A stretch of DNA of 64,000 bases from Actinopolymorpha rutila (GTDB lineage Bacteria; Actinomycetota; Actinomycetes; Propionibacteriales; Actinopolymorphaceae). Below the pieces are notes generated by a model. That model searched no databases and was not told the DNA's origin. It saw only the letters and a program-made list of their open reading frames with translations. How positions within the stretch are numbered: position 1 is the stretch's first letter; each line of letters starts with the position of its first letter. The stretch lies in assembly GCF_013407855.1 (NCBI RefSeq), contig NZ_JACBZH010000001.1, positions 3,720,001 through 3,784,000 on the forward strand, written 5' to 3'. The position numbers and the translations under genes were made by a program. Positions 18,373 through 29,688 of the stretch are shown piece by piece.

Positions 18373-18587
18373 CGCGCTCCCCTCCCCTCGAGGTTGGTGC
18401 GGTGTATCTCGTTGGCCGTCTCCAGCCCGATCAGCAACAGCCGGAGGTTGACCTGGATCAGGTCGATGCCGGCCAGGGAGATGATGATGTCGCCGGACAC
18501 CACAACTCCACGGTCGACAACGCGGTCCAGCAGGTCCACCAGACTGGTGCCCCCGCCCGAACCGGTGAGAAGCGTGCGGTTAGCCAT
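18369..18587 (-). CDS. gvpS: Small GvpA/J/M/S-family gas vesicle protein (GvpS-like)
   Basis: The 72-residue protein is a short member of the GvpA superfamily, with LVDLLDRVVDRGVVVSGDIIISLAGIDLIQVNLRLLLIG covering nearly the whole chain in two helix-strand units. Such minor structural proteins are thought to nucleate or cap the vesicle, but they do not form the main wall. Whether it should be called GvpS, GvpJ or GvpM cannot be settled by eye. It overlaps gvpK by four bases and the upstream gvpL by eight bases. Confidence 0.82.
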   Translation of the reverse strand: MANRTLLTGSGGGTSLVDLLDRVVDRGVVVSGDIIISLAGIDLIQVNLRLLLIGLETANEIHRTNLEGRGAR

Positions 18588-19365
18588 CGGCCGCCGCCGA
18601 GGATCCGATGGTCACCTGCGCGAAGCTGTACGGCGGCCACGGCCCGGTCAGCTCGACGCGTACTCCGCCGGCCTCCAGGTCGGCGGCGTACTTCTCCACC
18701 AGGTCCCGGAACGCGTCGGTCGCCGAGGTGGGGACGAGGTAGGTGGCGTTCAGCAGCAGGTCGGTCGCACCGCCGGAGGACAGCCGGGTCGCGTCACTGG
18801 CGTGCTCCGCCAACGCACGGTAAACCTCGTCGCCGGCCTGACGTACGGCATGGCGTTGCTCCTGGCTCGCCTGCAACGCCTCCCGTCGCGCCTGCAGGTA
18901 GGCACGTCCGGACGGACGCCCGGCGCGGTCGCGCTCGCGTTCGGTGTTGGCGTCGGGCGTCTCGGCTTCGCGGCGCATCCGGACACCCCACTCCTGGTGG
19001 TCGGCCAGCCGGGCAAGCAGGTCGCGGATCTCGGCGGAACGCTCCTCCAGGAGCCGGCGCGCGGCGTCGTCGTCACCGACCACCGTCGCCAGTCGGAGCG
19101 GAAGAGCGGGCGTCTGGTCGAAGACGGCGCGGATCACGGTGTCGTGGTCCATCGCCATCCGGGCGAGCGGGCCGTCCTCGGTGACCTCGTCCTCGCGTAC
19201 GCCCAACGCGGCAAGCGAAACGTCGGAGACAACCGCCGCGAGGTCGCCGTGAGCGACCAGTCGTGGGCTGCCGCCTCCGACGATGCCGGGCAGGCCGGAC
19301 AGGTCCACCGCCGTGGAACCGACGATGGCGAAGAGGTAGAGGCCGCGAGCGCCGCCCGCCGTCAT
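18580..19365 (-). CDS. gvpL: Gas vesicle protein GvpL/GvpF family (GvpL)
   Basis: The 261-residue protein is the second GvpF/L-family member of the operon. Signature pieces are GLYLFAIVGS at the N terminus, LPLRLATVVGDDDAARRLL near residue 90 and the C-terminal GPWPPYSFAQV. GvpF/L proteins are accessory chaperone-like factors for GvpA assembly. The start codon shares one base with the stop of gvpJ (TGATG). Its charge and length are ordinary, and unlike GvpA, GvpY and GvpZ it has no acidic/basic tail. Confidence 0.87.
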   Translation of the reverse strand: MTAGGARGLYLFAIVGSTAVDLSGLPGIVGGGSPRLVAHGDLAAVVSDVSLAALGVREDEVTEDGPLARMAMDHDTVIRAVFDQTPALPLRLATVVGDDDAARRLLEERSAEIRDLLARLADHQEWGVRMRREAETPDANTERERDRAGRPSGRAYLQARREALQASQEQRHAVRQAGDEVYRALAEHASDATRLSSGGATDLLLNATYLVPTSATDAFRDLVEKYAADLEAGGVRVELTGPWPPYSFAQVTIGSSAAADG

Positions 19366-19772
19366 CAGCGATCCTCCTCCTGTGCGTCGCCGGACCGGTT
19401 CGATCGCTCGGACCGCTCCGGAAGCTCACGGTCGGCGATCGCTCGCTCGAGGCGCTCGATGCGCTCCTTCAGCTGGTCGTTCTCCGCCTCCAGCTCAGCC
19501 GGTGCGCGCCTGCCCTCGACCTCGTCGTTCTTCTTGCCCCCGCCGGTCGACTGGGAGGTGAAGAACTCGTCGCGCGTCCACCAGTCCATGCCCATCTCCT
19601 GGGCGGTCTGGGCAGAGGCGACGAACAACCTCAGCTTCAGGGACAGCAGCTCGATGTCCAGAATGTTCACGACGATGTCGCCCGCGATGACGACACCCTT
19701 GTCCAGAACGCGTTCCAGGACATCGGCGAGCGTGTCGGGCCGAGGGTTGCGACCAGCGACCGACTGCGTCAT
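19365..19772 (-). CDS. gvpJ: GvpJ-like minor gas vesicle protein with coiled-coil tail
   Basis: The 135-residue protein has a GvpA-type core (about residues 13-65, TLADVLERVLDKGVVIAGDIVVN, with the WWTRDEFF segment typical of GvpJ/S proteins). A charged, coiled-coil-like helix ELEAENDQLKERIERLERAI (about 92-112) comes next, and then a polar tail. It is probably a minor shell or nucleation component. The ATG overlaps the gvpO stop by four bases (ATGA). The J/S naming follows the DWW-containing actinomycete form and is moderately sure. Confidence 0.83.
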   Translation of the reverse strand: MTQSVAGRNPRPDTLADVLERVLDKGVVIAGDIVVNILDIELLSLKLRLFVASAQTAQEMGMDWWTRDEFFTSQSTGGGKKNDEVEGRRAPAELEAENDQLKERIERLERAIADRELPERSERSNRSGDAQEEDR

Positions 19773-20089
19773 GACGGATCCACCGATCCACGTACATAAC
19801 GGCGCAGGCGTTCATAACCGTCCAGCTCGCCGTCGGAGGTGACGTCGAGCCGGTAGGTCGCGATCACCGTCGTGGTGGAGGGGATGCGCTCGAGTTCGAC
19901 CACGTCGACGAGCAGTGACCAGCCGTCACCTTCACGGCGTACGCCACTCACCCCGTCGGCCTGCTTGCCGGTGAGTTCACCGAACTGCTGCACGGCGCCG
20001 CGGATGACCTTGGCCATGCTCGGCTTCTTCTTGGCGCGGGGCTCCCGCTCCCGGGATTCGTCGGGGTCAGATTGCTGTCGCTCGGTCAT
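19769..20089 (-). CDS. gvpO: Gas vesicle protein GvpO
   Basis: The 106-residue protein matches GvpO, the first gene of many actinobacterial gvp operons. The core runs from about residue 28 to the end, with VSGVRREGDGWSLLVDVVELERIPSTTTVIATYRLDV, and the first 25 residues are charged and probably disordered. The role in vesicle assembly is known genetically only in a general way. It starts the operon. The promoter must lie in the 342-bp AT-richer intergenic region upstream, where I see no convincing -35/-10 pair for it. The ATG stands directly after a CAT-rich stretch without an obvious ribosome-binding site. Confidence 0.85.
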   Translation of the reverse strand: MTERQQSDPDESREREPRAKKKPSMAKVIRGAVQQFGELTGKQADGVSGVRREGDGWSLLVDVVELERIPSTTTVIATYRLDVTSDGELDGYERLRRYVRGSVDPS

Positions 20090-20371
20090 ATGTCCCCAGC
20101 GGATATGGGTCAGGTCAATGTATTTCGTGTTCGACTATGTAGCCCCCCGGTGACGCCTTCGCGACGCTACCGCATCGGTTGCGTTGTGTCGCGCGAGGTG
20201 ATTTGGCCTTCCTGGCAACGAATGACTGTGCGTAGGTGCGACAGATCTGTCAGTATGCGCAGGCGGCCAATCATTCCGAATGTCCGAGTTCGGCGGGCGT
20301 CGGCAAGTACACGTCGCCGCGATTCACGTCCGCGAATTCACCAGGGGCGACCGGCCGCCGTAATAGCCGAC
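20090..20371. other. Intergenic region between gvpO and the DUF3618 gene
   Basis: This divergent spacer is lower in GC than the surrounding genes and should hold the promoter of the leftward gas-vesicle operon. I found no hexamer pair I would defend for that direction. No open frame in it looks coding. The rightward promoter at 20372-20400 lies at its right edge. Confidence 0.5.
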
Positions 20372-20400
20372 TTGACGCAGTTGGCCGGTCTCGATAGCAA
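20372..20400 (+). promoter_or_regulatory. Promoter of the DUF3618 gene
   Basis: TTGACG (20372-20377) and TAGCAA (20395-20400) are separated by exactly 17 bases, 31 bases before the ATG at 20432. This fits a housekeeping-type actinobacterial promoter with a short leader containing GAGAGGA. Confidence 0.55.
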
Positions 20401-20431
20401 GAGATCACCGAACCGGCGAGAGGAAGCACGT

Positions 20432-20815
20432 ATGCGTGACCAGCGGGGCCCGAACGCCTACCGCGAGGCCGCAGAACCCGCGCGGATCCAGGTTCAGGTC
20501 GACCAGGCCCGCGAACGGCTACGTGGAACGATCGACGAGATTGGAACCAAGATGAACGTACGAGCAATGGCCCAGGACAAGTCCGCCAAGCTGACCGGAA
20601 GCGTGCGCTCCGGTGCCACCGGAGCGTCCAAGGTGACCCGGGACAAGGCGAAGAGCCTGTCCTCGACGGCGCGCGCCGACGGGCCGAAGCAGTTGCGCAG
20701 AGCCGGCACCCAGGTCGTGAAGATCGTGAGCGGCCGCAACGGCAAGGCCGTCGTGGTGGCGGTTCCGGTGGCGTTGGCCTCACTGCTCCTGCTCCGCCGG
20801 ATCAGGAAGCACTGA
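20432..20815 (+). CDS. DUF3618-domain membrane-associated protein
   Basis: The 127-residue protein carries a DUF3618-like N-terminal segment (IQVQVDQARERLRGTIDEIGTKMNVRAMAQDK, about residues 19-50). A Lys/Ser-rich linker follows. One C-terminal hydrophobic segment, AVVVAVPVALASLLLLRRIRKH, could anchor it in the membrane with a cytosolic N terminus. The role of this family is unknown. GAGAGGA lies upstream of the ATG, and longer upstream frames are rejected. It is divergent from gvpO. Confidence 0.72.
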   Translation: MRDQRGPNAYREAAEPARIQVQVDQARERLRGTIDEIGTKMNVRAMAQDKSAKLTGSVRSGATGASKVTRDKAKSLSSTARADGPKQLRRAGTQVVKIVSGRNGKAVVVAVPVALASLLLLRRIRKH

Positions 20816-20925
20816 CCTCGCCTTTCCGGGTGCAGGGCCCGACAGCCGCGGCCGCCCATACTGGCCGTCAGTTGTCAGTCACCGAACGTTGACGGCACGA
20901 CGGCGCGGTGCGACGATCCCGAACC

Positions 20926-22914
20926 ATGCGCCTGGGACGTCCGTTTCGCCTGACCCTGCTCCTCGTCGCGGCCGCGGTCGTGAGCGGCTCACTGCTGGGC
21001 TCACCACTGGGCTCACCGGCGTCGGCCCAGGAAACGCCGGTCGCTGAGCAACCGGCCGCGGACCAAGCGACCGCGACCGCGTACGACTCCTTCCGGCCGG
21101 GGCAACCCTGGTTGGACACCGACGGCAAGCCGATCCAGGCGCACGGCGGACAGGTCGTGATGACCGAGGACCCTTCCGGCGGCAAGCTCTACTACTGGTA
21201 CGGCGAGGACCGCAGCAACGGCTACTACGACAGCCCGGGCGTGCACGTCTACTCCTCCACCGATCTGTACAACTGGACCGACCGGGGCCTCGCACTGCGG
21301 TCGATGAACTCACCGAGCCAGTTCACCGACGACCCGTACTTCCGCGCGCTGTACGGCGACTACACCGCCGAGCACCAGGCGGCCGTCTACCGCGACCTCG
21401 GCACCCGCAAGGTCAGCGCGGACGTCAACCCCGCGATCCTCGAACGCCCCAAGGTCATCCACAACGCACGCAACGACACGTGGGTGATGTGGGTGCACGC
21501 GGACGGCCCGTCGGCCACCTCGAACGCGCAGTACGCCAAGGCCAGGGCAGGGGTCGCGGTGTCGGACTCCCCCACCGGGCCGTTCCGCTGGATCGACAGC
21601 TACCGCCTGCACGTCGCGCCGCCGGGTGAGCCGAACTACCAGCCGGACAACCCCGGCATGGCCCGCGACATGAACCTGTTCGTCGACGACGACGGCACGG
21701 CGTACATCGTCTACTCCAGCGAGGAGAACTACTCGCTGTTCATCTCCCGGCTCGACGACGACTACACCTACCTCGCGACCCCGCCCGACCGCGCGGTGAA
21801 GGGCGTCGACTTCGTCCGGCCCTACGTCGGCGGCCACCGCGAGGCGCCGGCGTTGTTCAAGTCGCACGGCACCTACTACCTCATCACCTCCGGCGCCACC
21901 GGCTGGGATCCCAACCCCGCGAGCTACGCCACCGCGACCTCGATCCTCGGCGAGTGGACCGACCACGGCAACCCGGCACAGGGCGACGGCGCGGGCACGA
22001 CGTACCGCTCGCAGAGCACGTCGGTCGTCCCGGTCGACCCCGACCAGGGGCAGTTCATCTACATGGGCGACCGGTGGACGCCGTCCGACCTCGCCAACTC
22101 GCCGTACGTTTGGCTGCCGATCCGGTTCGGTGAGGGCGACTCGATGCGGCTTCCGTGGCGCGACGAATGGACGCTGGCCGACCTGACCCCGCAGCCGCGC
22201 TACACCGTGCAGGCGAGGATGCCGTCGTTCGTCTGGCTGGGTGAGTCCGGCTCACTTCCACGGCACGTCCGGGTCACCCGCGACGGACGCACGGTCGGTT
22301 CGGCGGTCACCTGGGACACCGGCGACCTGTCCCGTCCCGGCATGGTGTCGGTCACCGGGACGCTGACCGACCTCGGCGGGCTGACGTTCACCCGCGACGT
22401 GCTCGTGGTGCCGAAGCAGCTGCGGTACGTCGTGAACGCCGGCGGTGACTCCACCACCGACTGGCAGCGCATCGTCGCGATCGCCGGTGAGGACGGCTCC
22501 CTGCTCAACTCCGTGCCCGAGCAGCCGCTCGGCGCCGACCCCGCGACCGGCGCCCGGTGGGGCTACACCAGCGAGGGAAGCAAGCCGCGCACCGTCGTGA
22601 ACGGCGACATCTACACCACGCTGCGGTACGCCGTCAGCCACCGCGACCTGTCGTACACGATGTCCGGACTCGACCCGCGCAGGCGCTACACCGTCTACGC
22701 CGGCTACTACGACCCGTGGCCGTGGGCGAACCGCGCGGCCCGGGTAAGCGTCAACGGAACCGTGGTGTCGGACCAGCAGCTGTTCACGGCCGAGCCCGCT
22801 GCGGGCACTTACACCGACGTCGCACCGACCGCCGACGGGACGATCACTCTCACGGTGTCCCCGACGCGTTCCCCGGACATCCAGCTCAGCTGGGTGATGG
22901 TCGCGCGGCAGTAG
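20926..22914 (+). CDS. Secreted glycoside hydrolase family 43 enzyme with C-terminal accessory domains
   Basis: The roughly 662-residue protein has a Sec signal peptide ending near SPASAQ. Its five-bladed propeller domain resembles GH43 members that act on galactan or xylan side chains. The N-terminal LDTDGKPIQAHGGQVV supplies the usual catalytic Asp region, YYWYGEDRSNGYY follows, and HREAPALFKSHGTYYLITSGATGW holds the likely general-acid Glu (about residue 303). The region after about residue 425 contains an Ig-like segment and a beta-rich end, possibly carbohydrate binding. An in-frame GTG at 20908 is an alternative start, and neither start has a strong ribosome-binding site. The exact substrate is not determinable. 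Confidence 0.8.
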   Translation: MRLGRPFRLTLLLVAAAVVSGSLLGSPLGSPASAQETPVAEQPAADQATATAYDSFRPGQPWLDTDGKPIQAHGGQVVMTEDPSGGKLYYWYGEDRSNGYYDSPGVHVYSSTDLYNWTDRGLALRSMNSPSQFTDDPYFRALYGDYTAEHQAAVYRDLGTRKVSADVNPAILERPKVIHNARNDTWVMWVHADGPSATSNAQYAKARAGVAVSDSPTGPFRWIDSYRLHVAPPGEPNYQPDNPGMARDMNLFVDDDGTAYIVYSSEENYSLFISRLDDDYTYLATPPDRAVKGVDFVRPYVGGHREAPALFKSHGTYYLITSGATGWDPNPASYATATSILGEWTDHGNPAQGDGAGTTYRSQSTSVVPVDPDQGQFIYMGDRWTPSDLANSPYVWLPIRFGEGDSMRLPWRDEWTLADLTPQPRYTVQARMPSFVWLGESGSLPRHVRVTRDGRTVGSAVTWDTGDLSRPGMVSVTGTLTDLGGLTFTRDVLVVPKQLRYVVNAGGDSTTDWQRIVAIAGEDGSLLNSVPEQPLGADPATGARWGYTSEGSKPRTVVNGDIYTTLRYAVSHRDLSYTMSGLDPRRRYTVYAGYYDPWPWANRAARVSVNGTVVSDQQLFTAEPAAGTYTDVAPTADGTITLTVSPTRSPDIQLSWVMVARQ

Positions 22915-23108
22915 GTGCGCAGGGTGGCGTGACAGTCGGCGCACAAGGGCGGCAACGCCGAACGGGGGCCCCCACCTCGGCCAGCGTGTCCGGCTTGCGC
23001 CGCAACGCGTCTGGACGGGGACAGTCGCAGCCTGGGCGGACTGGACACCGCCGGAGGTTCTCGCCCGCTCCGGGGGGGCCGGGCGCGCACTGACTCACCG
23101 CGGACGAA

Positions 23109-23141
23109 GTCGTGCCCCCCGCTGCTAGCGAGGGGCACGAC
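23109..23141. terminator. Hairpin between convergent GH43 and gvpZ2 genes
   Basis: A perfect 10-bp inverted repeat (gtcgtgcccc at 23109-23118 and ggggcacgac at 23132-23141) encloses a 13-base loop. It lies between two convergent genes and can serve both. There is no long T-run, as is usual in actinomycetes. Confidence 0.65.
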
Positions 23142-23180
23142 GTCGTTCACCGGTACGCGGTGTGGCTCACCGCTGGGTGC

Positions 23181-24776
23181 TCATGCCGAGGTGGTCGACT
23201 TCCGGGCCCGGCGGGGAGAGCGACGGCCTTCGGCCGAACGGCCGTTGCGCTCACCGTCGGAGCTCCTCTCCGAGCGCTGACGCGAGCCCTCACGTGAGCT
23301 CGGGCGCCGCCTGCGCGCGGGCCTCTCGGCCGGCTCGTCCGCGTCGTCCCCGGACTCGTCGGCCTGCTCGCCGCCCTGGTCGGCCTCCGCGGCGGGCTCG
23401 TCCGAGCTGTCGTCGGACTCGCTGTCGGAGCTCCTCCGCGGGCGCCTGCGCGAGCCCTCACGTGAGCTCGGGCGCCGCCTGCGCGCGGGCTTCTCGGCCG
23501 GCTCGTCCGCGTTGTCTTCGGACTCCTCAGCCTGCTCGCCGCCCTGGTCGGACTCCGCGGCGGGCTCGTCCGAGCTGTCGTCGGACTCCTCAGCCTGCTC
23601 GTCGGTCGGCTCATCCGCGTCCTCGGGCTCACCCTCGTCGTCGCCCTGGTCGGCGTCGTCGGACTCGTCCGTAGGCTCGCCGTCCTCGTCCGTGGGCTCG
23701 CCGTCCTCGTCCGACTCGTCAGTCGGTTCGCCGTCCTCGCCGTCCTCGCCGGACTCGTCGTCGAACTCGTCGTCCTCGTCGTCGAACTCGTCATCGAAGT
23801 CGTCGTCGTCGAGGTCGGAGTCCTCCGAATCCTCGTCCGAGTTCAGCCTGTTCGGCGGACGGTAATCGTCCTCGCGGCGGTACTCATCGTTCTCGTCGGG
23901 CTCGCGAACGACCTCGCCGTCGCGGATCTCACCGCGCCACGAGCCGGACGCCTCGCCCTGGACCGTCACGAACCGGCGGAAGTGCTTGAGGTCCAGACGG
24001 ACACGACGACCGAACGCGCGCCAGATGTTCGCCGTCTTCTCCATGAACCCCTTGGGGTAGTACTCGACGACCACGAGGATCTTGGTGAGGTCGTCGGCCA
24101 GGGGGTGGAACGTGACGATGCCCTTGGTGGTGCCCTTCGCCCCGTCGGTCGTCCAGGCGATCTTGCGGTCCGGAATCTGCTCGGTGACGCGAGCGCTCCA
24201 ACTGCGGGTGGACCACCAGACCTTGCCGCGCCAGTTGCTCTCCGTCTCGTCCTTGGCGTCAACTCCCCGGACGCCCTTCATGAACGAGCCGAACTCCTGG
24301 AACTGCGTCCACTGGTCGTACGCCACCGACACCGGCACTCCGACGTTGATGTCCTCGATGATGTTCATCATCTTCGGACCGGACCGCCCCTTGCCGCGGC
24401 CCTTCTTCTCGCCACCCTCGCCGTCGCCGTCGCCGTCTTCACCGTCGTCGTCGCCGTCGTCGTCACCCTTGCCCACGAGCGACTTGGCCTTGTCCTTCAG
24501 CCCCGACCCCAGCGAGGCGAGGCGCCCGGGCTTGGAGTCGTCGCCGTCCTCCTCGCCGTCGCCGTCGCCGTTCTTGTTCTTGCGGCCGTTGGGATTCTCG
24601 GCGTGGTCGTCCAGCCGCTGGGTGACCCCCTCGAGCCGGCCACCAAGGGACTGGACGAAGTCCGACCCCCGTGCAGTGGCGAAGTCACGTGCCTCCTGCT
24701 TGAGGCGATCCCCCACAGGGCCTTTCAGCAGTGACGACCCGAGATCGGTCAGCACCGACTTTCCTTTGCCTGCCAT
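23181..24776 (-). CDS. GvpZ-like SRPBCC protein with duplicated charged tail (copy 2)
   Basis: The 531-residue protein repeats the GvpZ-like layout of the first module. It has an N-terminal helical region, a Gly/Asp/Glu/Lys linker not found in copy 1, and an SRPBCC domain (about 135-290) that closely matches copy 1 (FQEFGSFMKGV, NWRGKVWW, KGTTKG, FHPLADDL). A long Asp/Glu/Ser region follows. The C terminus contains two tandem 56-residue units, each an acidic DDSSDEPAAE stretch followed by a basic ARRRRPSSREGSR stretch. The last 30 residues are Arg/Ser-rich. It is the final gene of the second module, 62 bases after gvpY2. The function of the domain in vesicles is unknown. Confidence 0.72.
   Translation of the reverse strand: MAGKGKSVLTDLGSSLLKGPVGDRLKQEARDFATARGSDFVQSLGGRLEGVTQRLDDHAENPNGRKNKNGDGDGEEDGDDSKPGRLASLGSGLKDKAKSLVGKGDDDGDDDGEDGDGDGEGGEKKGRGKGRSGPKMMNIIEDINVGVPVSVAYDQWTQFQEFGSFMKGVRGVDAKDETESNWRGKVWWSTRSWSARVTEQIPDRKIAWTTDGAKGTTKGIVTFHPLADDLTKILVVVEYYPKGFMEKTANIWRAFGRRVRLDLKHFRRFVTVQGEASGSWRGEIRDGEVVREPDENDEYRREDDYRPPNRLNSDEDSEDSDLDDDDFDDEFDDEDDEFDDESGEDGEDGEPTDESDEDGEPTDEDGEPTDESDDADQGDDEGEPEDADEPTDEQAEESDDSSDEPAAESDQGGEQAEESEDNADEPAEKPARRRRPSSREGSRRRPRRSSDSESDDSSDEPAAEADQGGEQADESGDDADEPAERPARRRRPSSREGSRQRSERSSDGERNGRSAEGRRSPRRARKSTTSA
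23263..23598 (-). repeat. Two tandem 168-bp coding repeats in gvpZ2
   Basis: The same text recurs at an exact 168-bp offset. For example, gagccctcacgtgagctcgg begins at 23284 and 23452, and gagctgtcgtcggactc begins at 23404 and 23572. Each unit encodes 56 residues, half acidic and half basic. The in-frame length points to tandem expansion under coding selection. Confidence 0.8.
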
Positions 24777-24838
24777 CTGCTCTCCTCTCCTTACCGACCG
24801 GTGCGCGTGGACCTACGTCCAGAGTTCGAGGTACGGCT

Positions 24839-27418
<2,580 letters not shown>

Positions 27419-27481
27419 TGATTCTCCTTCGAGATATGTCCGGTGACTGGGCGCGGCGGCACGACCTCGGCGTGCGACCTG

Positions 27482-27916
27482 TCAGCCGTTGTCGTCGCTA
27501 CGACGGGAACGCGAACCCGAGCGGCTGGAAGAACGCTTGCGGGGCGTACTCGACTCGTCGTCGTCGTCGCCGGTAAAGGAAGAGATCACTTCCTTGGCGG
27601 TGTCCTTGACGCCTTCCAGCGCACCCTTCGTCTTGTACTTGGCACCGCCCTCGGTGACTTCGCGGATCAGCCCCGGAACACCCGCGACCTGACCGTCAGG
27701 CTGCATGTCGAGCCGGTTGACCGCCTCGGCGAAGCGGAGGTAGGTGTCCACACTCGCAATCACGATTCGCGCATCGATGGTGAGGAGTTCGATCCCCACC
27801 ACCGCCACCCGGACGTACGCGTCGATGACGATGCCCTTGTCGAGGATGACCTCGAGCACGTCGGCGAGGCTGCTCGGTCGAGGCGCCCGGTTGATGCCCT
27901 GCGTCGATGTTGCCAT
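27482..27916 (-). CDS. Gas vesicle structural protein GvpA (copy 2)
   Basis: The 144-residue protein is a second GvpA. Its first 70 residues match copy 1 almost exactly ([32 protein letters not shown]), with changes such as AVVGIELL for ALVGIEIL. A middle segment [19 protein letters not shown] follows, then four aspartates and an Arg/Ser/Lys tail. GGAGGG lies just before the ATG. It starts a three-gene module with gvpY2 (63 bases downstream) and gvpZ2. No O/J/L/S/K/F genes accompany it, so it must depend on the first cluster if it forms vesicles. Confidence 0.9.
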   Translation of the reverse strand: MATSTQGINRAPRPSSLADVLEVILDKGIVIDAYVRVAVVGIELLTIDARIVIASVDTYLRFAEAVNRLDMQPDGQVAGVPGLIREVTEGGAKYKTKGALEGVKDTAKEVISSFTGDDDDESSTPRKRSSSRSGSRSRRSDDNG

Positions 27917-28623
27917 TGGGTCCCTCCACGTGTTCGTCTCGCTACGTACTGGTCAGGGGGTGGTTGCGTCTGCGGTCTGCCTGCCCCCATGTGACCGGCG
28001 GACAAAGTTGAGGCAAAGGGAGGTCGCGCGCCCGCGACCATGGCCGGCGGTGACGACTCGTCACGCCACGCCCGCCAAACCGCGAGGGTCAGCAGAACAT
28101 CGCGTGGCGCTACTCACAACCTGGGCGACATCACTCCGAGGCCGACCCCGGGCGACTCCGGACCCACCGGGCCGTCGGGCCTGTGTCTGCTCGCTCATCA
28201 CCACTACCAGGTTTCGGGCGCAGGTCTGTCAGGTCGTCGTGCACATGATCCCTTCCGGGATCTGGCGACCATAACGCATACGCCGCACTGTGTCGCGCGG
28301 CCGAAAACGGCGCGGTTCCGGAGACGACCGCACACCTTGCCCGCAGGAACAGCCGCGAGAACAACCGAGTAAGACGGGGCACGGATTCGGCTCGTTGCCG
28401 CGAACACCTGGCAGGAGGAATCGTGCGTTGCCGTCAAGGACGCATTGACAGTGAGGTACGGACCGGTGCCTCACGGCAGCAAGACCCGAACCAACCGGGT
28501 AAATACAGACCAGACATTCGAGCCGAACACCCGAAAACGGACACCCTCGAAAGCGCCGGCGGTGGTGTTCACCCGCTTCGGTGACGGGCGTAACGATCAA
28601 GGCGCCGCTAGCCTGCTCCGACC
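27917..28623. other. 707-bp intergenic region between gvpA2 and the cation antiporter gene
   Basis: No open frame here looks coding: the short ones lack family motifs and consistent codon bias. It must hold the leftward promoter of the gvpA2 module, whose ribosome-binding site GGAGGG pairs with 27921-27926. It must also hold the rightward promoter of the antiporter. For the latter, TAGCCT at 28609-28614, nine bases before the ATG, is a possible -10, but no good -35 is present. The 28420-28560 part is lower in GC than the genes. Confidence 0.5.
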
Positions 28624-29610
28624 ATGTCCTACCTTCTGCTCGCTGTGTCCTTCGCGCTGTTGCTCGGCGGTGCCGTCGTATTCACCAACGCTGTCGAGTG
28701 GGCCGGTATCCGGCTCGGTCTCGGCGCGGGCGCGGTGGGCAGCGTCCTCGCCGCAACCGCCACCGCCCTGCCGGAGTCGGTGATCCCGATCGTCGCCATC
28801 CTCAGCGGGGACCAGTCCGGGCAGATCGCGATCGGTGCGATCCTCGGTGCGCCGTTCCTCTTGGCCACCCTGGGGATGCTGGTCATCGGTGTCTCCACCC
28901 ACCTGTTCGCCCGCAGGCGGGACAACGACTCCACACTCGCGGTGCACACCCCGACCACGGCCCGTGACCTCATCGTCTTCGGCGTCTTCATCGCAGTTGC
29001 GGGCACCCTGGGCCTGATCGGAAACCAGCCGGTCCGGATCGCCGCGGCGGTGGTGTTCCTGGTCGCGTACGGCGTCTACGTCTGGCGAACCGTCGGGCAC
29101 GGCGGCGAGCAACAGGAGGAGCCGCGCGCGCTGTACTTCGACTCGACCAAGCACGACCCTCCGCACAACGTCACCGTCGTCGCCCAGATGCTGGTCGGGG
29201 TGGCCGCCATCGTCGGCGGCGCCGAGGTCTTCGTCACCCAGGTGGAGGGCATCGCCCACCAGGTCGGCATCTCCCCGCTGGTCCTCGCGCTGGTTCTCGC
29301 ACCGCTTGCCACCGAGCTTCCTGAGAAGACCAACAGTGTCCTGTGGACGCGGCACGGCAAGGACGCCCTGGCCCTGGGCAACGTCACCGGGGCGATGGTG
29401 TTCCAGTCGATGGTGCCGGTCTCGGTCGGGCTCGCGTTCACGCCCTGGTCGTTCACCGCGCCGAGTACGTTGGCGGTCGGATGTGCACTCGCCGGCGGCG
29501 GGCTCGCGCTGTACGCCGTACTCCGCAGAAGACGGTTCACCAGGTTCTCGATGGCGGCGTGGGGAGCGCTCTACGTCGGCTTCGTGGCCTACGTCGGACT
29601 GGCGGCCTGA
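28624..29610 (+). CDS. Sodium/calcium (CaCA-family) cation antiporter
   Basis: The 328-residue membrane protein has about ten hydrophobic segments in two inverted halves. Each half carries an alpha-repeat motif: ATATALPESVIPIVAI (about residue 44) and LAPLATELPEKTNSVLW (about 228). These acidic motifs coordinate Ca2+ or another cation during exchange. The protein is on the short side for the family but complete. The ATG is the first in frame and may be leaderless. It is not obviously linked to its neighbours, the gvpA2 module and a broken dehydrogenase. Confidence 0.85.
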   Translation: MSYLLLAVSFALLLGGAVVFTNAVEWAGIRLGLGAGAVGSVLAATATALPESVIPIVAILSGDQSGQIAIGAILGAPFLLATLGMLVIGVSTHLFARRRDNDSTLAVHTPTTARDLIVFGVFIAVAGTLGLIGNQPVRIAAAVVFLVAYGVYVWRTVGHGGEQQEEPRALYFDSTKHDPPHNVTVVAQMLVGVAAIVGGAEVFVTQVEGIAHQVGISPLVLALVLAPLATELPEKTNSVLWTRHGKDALALGNVTGAMVFQSMVPVSVGLAFTPWSFTAPSTLAVGCALAGGGLALYAVLRRRRFTRFSMAAWGALYVGFVAYVGLAA

Positions 29611-29688
29611 ACCCCGAACGTTTGCGGCACCTCGTGCCGGGCATCGAAGCATGATCGAGACGACCCTGCGGGAGAGGTGAACGCGCGC

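Noticed and set aside
22886..23150. Cys-rich short open frames between GH43 and gvpZ2
   Set aside because: CxxC-like pairs occur in two frames but no start, codon bias or family pattern supports a gene. The region holds a terminator hairpin.
28040..28372. Small open frame in the long intergenic region
   Set aside because: It has no ribosome-binding site, no conserved motif and an amino-acid composition typical of random high-GC sequence.
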